Part shown: positions 58,811-64,000 of the stretch, one piece after another | How the letters are laid out: the number at the start of each line of letters is the position of its first letter | Numbering within the stretch: position 1 is the stretch's first letter | Assembly: GCA_046598395.1 (NCBI GenBank) | Contig: JBKJIQ010000030.1 | Coordinates: 1 to 64,000 of the forward strand | DNA length: 64,000 nt | Reading direction: 5' to 3' | Origin: JAENVU01 sp046598395 | Lineage (GTDB): Bacteria; Actinomycetota; Acidimicrobiia; IMCC26256; JAENVU01 | Made by a program: the position numbers and the translations under genes | Notes under the pieces: model-generated | The model's database searches: none | Told to the model about the DNA's origin: nothing | Seen by the model: the letters and a program-made list of their open reading frames with translations, nothing else

Positions 58811-59730
58811 GTTCGATCAAGCTCCCCAACTTCTTCATCCTCGGTGCCGGACGTTCCGGAACCACCACGCTCGCGGCGGTCCTGCGCGACCACCCGCAGA
58901 TCTTCTTCTCGACACCGAAGGAACCAACGTTCTTCTCCGACCCGTTCCAGGTGACCCGCACTCCCATCAAGTACGCCAAGCTGTTCGAGGGCGCCGCGGG
59001 TTTCGGTGCCGTGGGGGAGGCCAGCCACGCGTACCTCACACACCCGGACGCCGCCCAGACCCTCCGGGCGTTCTTCCCCGATGCTCGATTCATCGTGATG
59101 TTCCGCAACCCGGTCGATCGAGCACTCGCTATGTACTCGTACATGCTCGAGAACGGTTACGAGCTACACCGCAGCTTCGAACGCGCGCTCGCGGCGGAGG
59201 ACCGCCGATTCGCCAGCGCGCGATTTGCGCGTGATTGCCCGCACTACTTCTGGAACTTCATGTACTTCCGGTCCGGCCTCTTCGGTGAACAGGTGCAGCG
59301 CTATCTGAATCTGTTCCCGCGCGACCAGTTCCTGTTCACCACCCTCTACGACCTGCACCGCGAACCCAATCGTGTGCTTGGCCATATCGAAACGTTCCTG
59401 GGAGTCACACCGTTGGAGGTTGCAGAGCTGCCGCGGTACGGATCGAGCAAAGGCATCCGATCGATTCCGCTGCAGTACGTGGAGCGCACCGTGGTTCGGC
59501 GATTGGCCCGCCACAACGTTCCCACCATGACCTCCATGCGCCGGCGCATGAACGAATGGAATCGCGGCACGCCGCCCACCATGCAGCCCGAAACGCACGC
59601 CCGACTCCTGGATCGGTTCGCAACCGACCTGGCGCACCTCCACGAACTCACCGGCATCGACGTGCTCGGCACTCAGGCCGCGACCGATCAGCGCGGTGAC
59701 CCGGAACCCCCACCAACTGCACCCACGTAA
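58807..59730 (+). CDS. Sulfotransferase (PF00685-type)
   Basis: 307 residues. FFILGAGRSGTTTLAAVLRD (5'-phosphosulfate loop), PKEPTFFSDPF, and VMFRNPVDRALAMYSYMLEN (3'-phosphate-binding region) match the general sulfotransferase domain. VPTMTSMRRRMNEWNRG and METHARL-like C-terminal regions complete the fold. ATG 58807 overlaps the preceding stop. Its 3' end overlaps the convergent GT4 by 43 bp. Confidence 0.92.
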   Translation: MSSIKLPNFFILGAGRSGTTTLAAVLRDHPQIFFSTPKEPTFFSDPFQVTRTPIKYAKLFEGAAGFGAVGEASHAYLTHPDAAQTLRAFFPDARFIVMFRNPVDRALAMYSYMLENGYELHRSFERALAAEDRRFASARFARDCPHYFWNFMYFRSGLFGEQVQRYLNLFPRDQFLFTTLYDLHREPNRVLGHIETFLGVTPLEVAELPRYGSSKGIRSIPLQYVERTVVRRLARHNVPTMTSMRRRMNEWNRGTPPTMQPETHARLLDRFATDLAHLHELTGIDVLGTQAATDQRGDPEPPPTAPT

Positions 59731-60818
59731 ACCGCGCGTAACGCGGCTCCGACCCGCGCGGGGGCCTGTTCGACCGCAACGCGGCGGGCCGCGTCCGAAC
59801 GGCGTTGCCACGCGGCGGGATCGCTGAACGCGTGGACCAGCGCGCCGGCAAGGTCGTTGGCTTCCGCGTTCACCACCCAGCCGGCGCCCGGGTCTTCGAT
59901 CGACGAACGCAGCGCGCCGACGTCGGTGACTAGCGCGGGGAGATGGTTCCCGAAAGCGTCGTGCAGCACTCCACTCTGTGACGCGAACGACGTATACGGC
60001 AGGACCACCAGGTCGGCCTGGCGGAAGAGTTCAGCCTTTCGTTCCGGAGTGATCCACTCCAGCTCGGCGGTCACGTTCGGGAATCGATCGGCGGCATCGA
60101 CCACGGCGCGTTCGAGATCGGCATCGCCACGGCCCGCGATCTGGAAGTGCACGTTCGCGTCCGGCGGCACTCGTTTGATCGCCTGCAGCAGCAGTCGTAC
60201 ACCTTTGTTTTCGCGCAGCGTGCCAAAGAACAGCACCCGATGGGCATCCGAGAGTGTCCGCCGATCGTCGGGATCGCGAAACGGCGAGACCCAATGGGGC
60301 ACCACATGCACGACCCTGGGGTCAACGTCGAAACGCGTGGTCAGCTCCGTTTTCACATCGGCGTGATGGACCACGATCGTTGCGCAGACGCCGTACAGGC
60401 GGGCCAAAATCTGGTGCTGAACCCTTCGTGGTAATCGGGATCGATGAGGGATCACGTCGTGAACCGTGGTGACCAGATTCGTGATCTTCGCGAGCCGCGC
60501 CAGGTCGACGATATCGGTGTACTGATTCAGGAACGCAACGTGGCACACGTCGAAGCCGCCATCCGCGACCGCACGTGCGCGCGCCCGAGCGCGGGCGCGA
60601 TAGGTGGACGCGCGGGAAACGGCCCATCGAACCGATCGTTCCGGGAAGTCACCCACATCGGGGAGATCCGCCCGGACGGTGACTCGTCCCTCGCTCTGGC
60701 GCGGGACGCCCGGACGGTCGAGCGCGTGGAGCAGGAGTGAGTCGTCCGGCCCGGGGGTGGCGAGCGCAAGCGCGAAATCTTCCTCGCGCGCGAACGGCCA
60801 ATACCAGTAGACGCGCAT
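59688..60818 (-). CDS. GT4-family glycosyltransferase
   Basis: 376 residues from ATG 60818. MRVYWYWPFAREEDFALALA opens the GT-B fold; CHVAFLNQYTDIVDLARLAK and NLVTTVHDVIPHRSRLP follow. The C-terminal half has RVLFFGTLRENKGVRLLLQA, WITPERKAELFRQADLVVLP and the donor motif SQSGVLHDAFGNHLPALVTD. It is last in a minus-strand operon with the genes at 60822, 61511 and 62489 (gaps 3 bp, then 4-bp overlap). Confidence 0.9.
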   Translation of the reverse strand: MRVYWYWPFAREEDFALALATPGPDDSLLLHALDRPGVPRQSEGRVTVRADLPDVGDFPERSVRWAVSRASTYRARARARARAVADGGFDVCHVAFLNQYTDIVDLARLAKITNLVTTVHDVIPHRSRLPRRVQHQILARLYGVCATIVVHHADVKTELTTRFDVDPRVVHVVPHWVSPFRDPDDRRTLSDAHRVLFFGTLRENKGVRLLLQAIKRVPPDANVHFQIAGRGDADLERAVVDAADRFPNVTAELEWITPERKAELFRQADLVVLPYTSFASQSGVLHDAFGNHLPALVTDVGALRSSIEDPGAGWVVNAEANDLAGALVHAFSDPAAWQRRSDAARRVAVEQAPARVGAALRAVYVGAVGGGSGSPR

Positions 60819-60821
60819 GCA

Positions 60822-61514
60822 CTACTCGCTTCGCCGCGCGAGCTTGCGCAGGCCGCGGATCGGACGGGCGATGCCGCGGTTGTAGGCGGTGCCGATCACG
60901 GTGAGCCGCTGTTCACTCCGGCTCAATGGGCGTTCATGAATCAGGGTCGGGTTCACCCGGGCGGCCAAGGCAACCTGCCACTGCTGCGGCGAGATCTCCG
61001 GAGCGAGGAACGAGAGCTTCTCGTGTGTGTAGGCGAAGTCGGCCGTGAATCGCGGGAACAACACCAACGTGTGGTCGATATCGTGGCGGACGATCGCGAA
61101 CAGGAGATCCGCGAGCATCAAGGCGAGGGCATCCTGCTGGCGCGTCGCTCGGTTCGTTCCGAGGAGCCCACCCCACGTGTGGAGGTCGCTGCCGTAATGG
61201 GTGTTCCGTACGCGGCTGGCCGCGGCGACATCGAGATTGCGGATCGGGATGATGACGTGATCCACCCGGACGACGCCGTCGTCGAGTACCTGTCCCAGGG
61301 TGCGGCTGAGCTGCGGCGACTTCACGATCCACGGCGCGCTCGGCCCGACCAGCGATCGTTCGAGCCCGGCGTTCACCTTTGGGTCGATCGGAGCCGAGCG
61401 GTCGAAGCCGGTGTCGAGCCCGAGGTCGGTGAGGACTTGCACCAGCAGCGTGGTCCCCGCCCTGCCCGTTCCCGCAATCACGATCTTCCCGCGGTTGTTC
61501 GCGGCGCCGGTCAT
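60822..61514 (-). CDS. Sulfotransferase-like P-loop protein (RAGTT family), paralogue of 56331
   Basis: 230 residues from ATG 61514 (ATGA overlap with the preceding gene). KIVIAGTGRAGTTLLVQVLT, DLGLDTGF, IVKSPQLSRTLGQVL, IIPIRNLDVAAASRVRNTHY and YNRGIARPIRGLRKL are nearly shared with the 56331 product, which marks a recent-to-moderate duplication. The role is inferred as for that protein. Confidence 0.8.
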   Translation of the reverse strand: MTGAANNRGKIVIAGTGRAGTTLLVQVLTDLGLDTGFDRSAPIDPKVNAGLERSLVGPSAPWIVKSPQLSRTLGQVLDDGVVRVDHVIIPIRNLDVAAASRVRNTHYGSDLHTWGGLLGTNRATRQQDALALMLADLLFAIVRHDIDHTLVLFPRFTADFAYTHEKLSFLAPEISPQQWQVALAARVNPTLIHERPLSRSEQRLTVIGTAYNRGIARPIRGLRKLARRSE

Positions 61515-62485
61515 GCGTCCCACGGTCGCGTGGCACCAGGCCCCGATGCCGCACTCGCCGGGAGGCCCCGCAGCTCCGCGAAGAACTCGTCCGGGTCTTC
61601 GACGAGCCGATCCCATACCTGCGCGTAGACCACACGATTGCGTTCGACGATCGCACGGCGCGATTTCGCCTGGACGCGCGTGAGGACCGAGACCTTCAGT
61701 GCGCGGAGCCGACCCTTCATGGGCATGCGTTCAATGGGCGCGGTGAGCCGATGGATCCACGAGGATCGCAGATCGCGGCGGAAGATCGTGCCGCTCGCGA
61801 CGCCGGCGAGATGGAACACGCAATCGGCGTAGACCCCCGCGATTACCGGATGGACATCCACCGCGTTCGATCGTAGGAGACGCGCCCAGGGGAGGCGGTG
61901 CGACCACAGCACATAGGCAAGCCTCAGCCCAGTGTCGCCGGCCTGGCCCGTCGTTCGGAGGAAGCGACGGAACTCGTGCGTCCCATCCGAATCGGGAGAG
62001 AAGCTCGGCTGATACCGGGTGAAGAACCCGGCGTCCAGCAGCACGCACGACGGGTGCGGCAAAACCGTGTCGCCGTTCTCTACTCGCAACACCCCGGCGA
62101 CGTTGCCGAAGGTTCTCGCAGCTCGGCTGATCGTCTCGATCCAACCGTCGGCCACGGGGAAGGAGTCGACGTCCAGCGTGACTAGCGTTTCGGCACCGTT
62201 GGCCACGGCCACGGCCGCGAGCGCGTCGAGGTAGTGGCCGTGTTCCCGGCTGCCCCGCAACTCCGTCGGAACGACCTCGGACAACCGAACCCACTCGCGC
62301 GCTTCGAGGAGGCGGCGCGCTTCGGGAGTCACGCGATTGGCGACGCCATAGACGGTGAACGGACGCCGCGTGTGCCGCTCGATGCGATCGAGGTGGAGCT
62401 CCAAGATCGGGAGATCGTCGTCGCTCCGCAGGAAGTAGACGACGAGGATCCCCAAGCGGGTGGGCTGAGGCAAGGTGAAAGTCAC
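61511..62485 (-). CDS. Glycosyltransferase-like protein with DVDSFP motif, paralogue of 57974
   Basis: 324 residues from GTG 62485 with GGAGG 9 nt upstream. LGILVVYFLRSDDDLPILEL starts the GT-A-like part; LVTLDVDSFPVADGWIETIS is the DxD segment; SCVLLDAGFFTRYQPSF and LLRSNAVDVHPVIAGVYADC follow. The family is not named; see the 57974 gene. The C-terminal roughly 60 residues are basic and helical. Its stop overlaps the sulfotransferase-like start. Confidence 0.75.
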   Translation of the reverse strand: MTFTLPQPTRLGILVVYFLRSDDDLPILELHLDRIERHTRRPFTVYGVANRVTPEARRLLEAREWVRLSEVVPTELRGSREHGHYLDALAAVAVANGAETLVTLDVDSFPVADGWIETISRAARTFGNVAGVLRVENGDTVLPHPSCVLLDAGFFTRYQPSFSPDSDGTHEFRRFLRTTGQAGDTGLRLAYVLWSHRLPWARLLRSNAVDVHPVIAGVYADCVFHLAGVASGTIFRRDLRSSWIHRLTAPIERMPMKGRLRALKVSVLTRVQAKSRRAIVERNRVVYAQVWDRLVEDPDEFFAELRGLPASAASGPGATRPWDA

Positions 62486-62488
62486 ATC

Positions 62489-64000
62489 TCACCGCCTCCG
62501 GCAACGGTGATTGCGCAGGGCCACGATCCGCGCATCCGGACGGGTGAACACTGAATAGGTGCGGGTCACCAACCTTTTGCGATCATCGCGTTTGGGATCC
62601 ACCAAGACACTGACGCAGAACACCGATGTCTTGGTCCGGGGAAGGGAGCGCTGGCCGTCTTTGTCCCCGACGACGATCCGCGGCGCGTGGGTTCCCCGAT
62701 AGAAGTTGACCCATTCGAATCCGCCGTAGATCTCGGGACGGGTGAACCCCGCACGAGTCGCCGCGACGGCGACATTCCAGCGAGTGCCGTCGAAGGCGGC
62801 CGCGTCGACTGTGAACACCAGCCCGACTAAGGCGAGCAGCACCAGGACCGCGGCACCCGCCACGCGATTCGCCTTCCAACCGGTGCCGGTCTCCGCGTTC
62901 GGAGCTTCGCCCGTCGACCCCACCGACGCGAGGAAGGCAACCGCTATCAACGGCAAAATCGGGAGCGCGTAACGGTCGTAGACCGAGACGCCCGTGATCA
63001 TGGCGAACACGTATGCGAGCGCATAACCGATCACGCTGATACTGATCAAGAATCGAGCAGGACTGGCGATCGAGAGATCTCGCGACCGGCTTCGCCCGAG
63101 CAGACGCGCGGCTGGCGCGACCGTCGCGAGCACTAGCACCAACGCGCAGAGCGTGGCCGCTCCCACCAGTAGCCCGTAGAGCGGAGCCGGCAAGAGTTCG
63201 GGACGATTTCCCAACAGCACATCGGTCGACAACGCACCGTTCGCGTCGATGTAGTTGCCGACGAACTGCTGGCCCCCAACCCGGACCGACAGCGCCGTCA
63301 ATGCGACCGCTGCCCCAATCCCCAGCACCATCGTCGCCGGGTGCGATGCGCGCCACGCGCCCCGCACTACTCGCATCGGGTTGGCCCAGACGACCACCGG
63401 TGCGAGCAGGAGCCCACTGAGTCGCAAAAAACCGGCGCCTTTGATGACCGTCACCGACACACTGTGGCCATCAGGGAGCTCAGGAACGTAGGTCTTGAGA
63501 TTGGGGATCTGGCTCCAGAGCCCGTAGATCACGAAACACATGAACAACGCGGCAAGCGCCATCCCGGCGACGGTCCGAAATCGAGCGCCGTCTCCCCGTT
63601 GTCTCACCACGACTAACGCGGTGAGCACAATCGCGAGCACTGGGACGATCGCGTATTGACGGATCGAGAACGCGAAGACTCCGACCGCCAAGCTCGCGGC
63701 CAAACGGCCCATGGAAAGTGGGTTCCGGCGGATGGCAGCTACACCCAGCGCCAACGCCAGCATCGACGCTGTGAAGGCGGGGATGTCGGTCATATAGCTG
63801 ATGACCAACACGCCCCACAGGGGCCCGACGGCTATCGAGATCGCGACGAACGCGGCCGCGCCGCGCCCAATGATCTGACGACCCAACCAGTAGGTGCTCA
63901 GCAAGCCGACACCACCAATGAGCGCGGCCGTGATCTGCACCGCTCCGATGTCCCGGCCGAAGATCCAGACGACCGGTGTCGCCACCACGACCTGACCGAC
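62489..64000 (-). CDS. GT-C membrane glycosyltransferase (PMT/ArnT-like), 5' end outside window
   Basis: At least 503 residues visible; the frame is open to the window edge, so the true start lies beyond it. Visible are about ten hydrophobic segments (LIGGVGLLSTYWLG, AAFVAISIAVGPLWGVLVIS, PVLAIVLTALVVV, ALVLVLATVAP and others) and DIPAFTASMLALAL with an acidic loop typical of polyprenyl-phosphate-sugar-dependent GT-C enzymes. It would add a sugar to the glycan outside the membrane. It is first in the visible minus-strand operon ending at 59688. Confidence 0.85.
   Translation of the reverse strand, partial: VGQVVVATPVVWIFGRDIGAVQITAALIGGVGLLSTYWLGRQIIGRGAAAFVAISIAVGPLWGVLVISYMTDIPAFTASMLALALGVAAIRRNPLSMGRLAASLAVGVFAFSIRQYAIVPVLAIVLTALVVVRQRGDGARFRTVAGMALAALFMCFVIYGLWSQIPNLKTYVPELPDGHSVSVTVIKGAGFLRLSGLLLAPVVVWANPMRVVRGAWRASHPATMVLGIGAAVALTALSVRVGGQQFVGNYIDANGALSTDVLLGNRPELLPAPLYGLLVGAATLCALVLVLATVAPAARLLGRSRSRDLSIASPARFLISISVIGYALAYVFAMITGVSVYDRYALPILPLIAVAFLASVGSTGEAPNAETGTGWKANRVAGAAVLVLLALVGLVFTVDAAAFDGTRWNVAVAATRAGFTRPEIYGGFEWVNFYRGTHAPRIVVGDKDGQRSLPRTKTSVFCVSVLVDPKRDDRKRLVTRTYSVFTRPDARIVALRNHRCRRR

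Noticed and set aside
1..64000. tRNA or rRNA genes
   Set aside because: I saw no cloverleaf with T-loop consensus or rRNA-like sequence while reading; a covariance-model scan would be needed to exclude them fully.

Overview
The window is a GC-rich (roughly two-thirds G+C) chromosomal segment of an actinobacterium. Support: many GTG/TTG starts, an HrcA/CIRCE operator on groES, guaB3 next to guaA, a DUF222/HNH (13E12-like) gene, a tsaE-tsaB-rimI-tsaD block and an actinobacterial-style ribosomal/RNA polymerase block. A placement in class Acidimicrobiia is my inference from gene content and protein style and was not tested by search.

Layout. 1-1.8 kb is a small accessory patch: the start of an IS3-type OrfA transposase, a DUF222/HNH gene, and three identical 18-bp palindromes, one of them inside the HNH reading frame. 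1.8-12.8 kb is mostly minus strand: pcrA, a beta-propeller lipoprotein, guaB3-guaA, a CoA-pyrophosphatase-like NUDIX protein and a secreted SGNH hydrolase, then an acyl-CoA synthetase on the plus strand. 12.8-17.6 kb is a type IV pilus set (prepilin, divergent pilT, pilB-pilC). 17.8-31.9 kb is a long minus-strand run: rplM-rpsI-glmM, then after a hairpin terminator a giant GlmS-like protein, acpS, nnr, a CBS protein, alr, an alpha/beta hydrolase, a family-4 uracil-DNA glycosylase, tsaE, tsaB, rimI and tsaD. Most joins from acpS to tsaD are 4-bp overlaps or direct abutments. CIRCE-controlled groES follows.

32.0-34.9 kb is a plus-strand insert (VapBC-like module, an alkaline-phosphatase-superfamily protein whose motifs look circularly permuted, a small lipoprotein). 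It separates rplM-rpsI from infA-rpmJ-rpsM-rpsK-rpsD-rpoA-rplQ-truA, which fill 34.9-39.0 kb. 39-44.2 kb holds rfbA and several secreted or lipid-anchored proteins of unknown function.

44.4-64 kb is a surface-glycan region: a Wzm/Wzt-type ABC exporter, a GNAT protein, three GT4 glycosyltransferases, four GT2 proteins (one with two domains), two related enzymes with a D-G/V-D-A/S-F-P motif, four sulfotransferase-like P-loop proteins, two methyltransferases and a GT-C membrane glycosyltransferase cut by the window end. Several of these occur as interleaved paralogous pairs, which points to duplication and divergence. A reasonable working model is synthesis and export of a decorated, possibly sulfated, surface polysaccharide; the structure cannot be read from sequence.

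The most unusual points are the 1137-residue GlmS-like protein, the apparently permuted phosphatase, infA without a normal start codon, a GT2 gene whose only start-proximal ATG is out of frame by one base, the in-frame palindrome in the HNH gene and the paired sulfotransferase/glycosyltransferase modules. No tRNA, rRNA, CRISPR array or prophage was seen.
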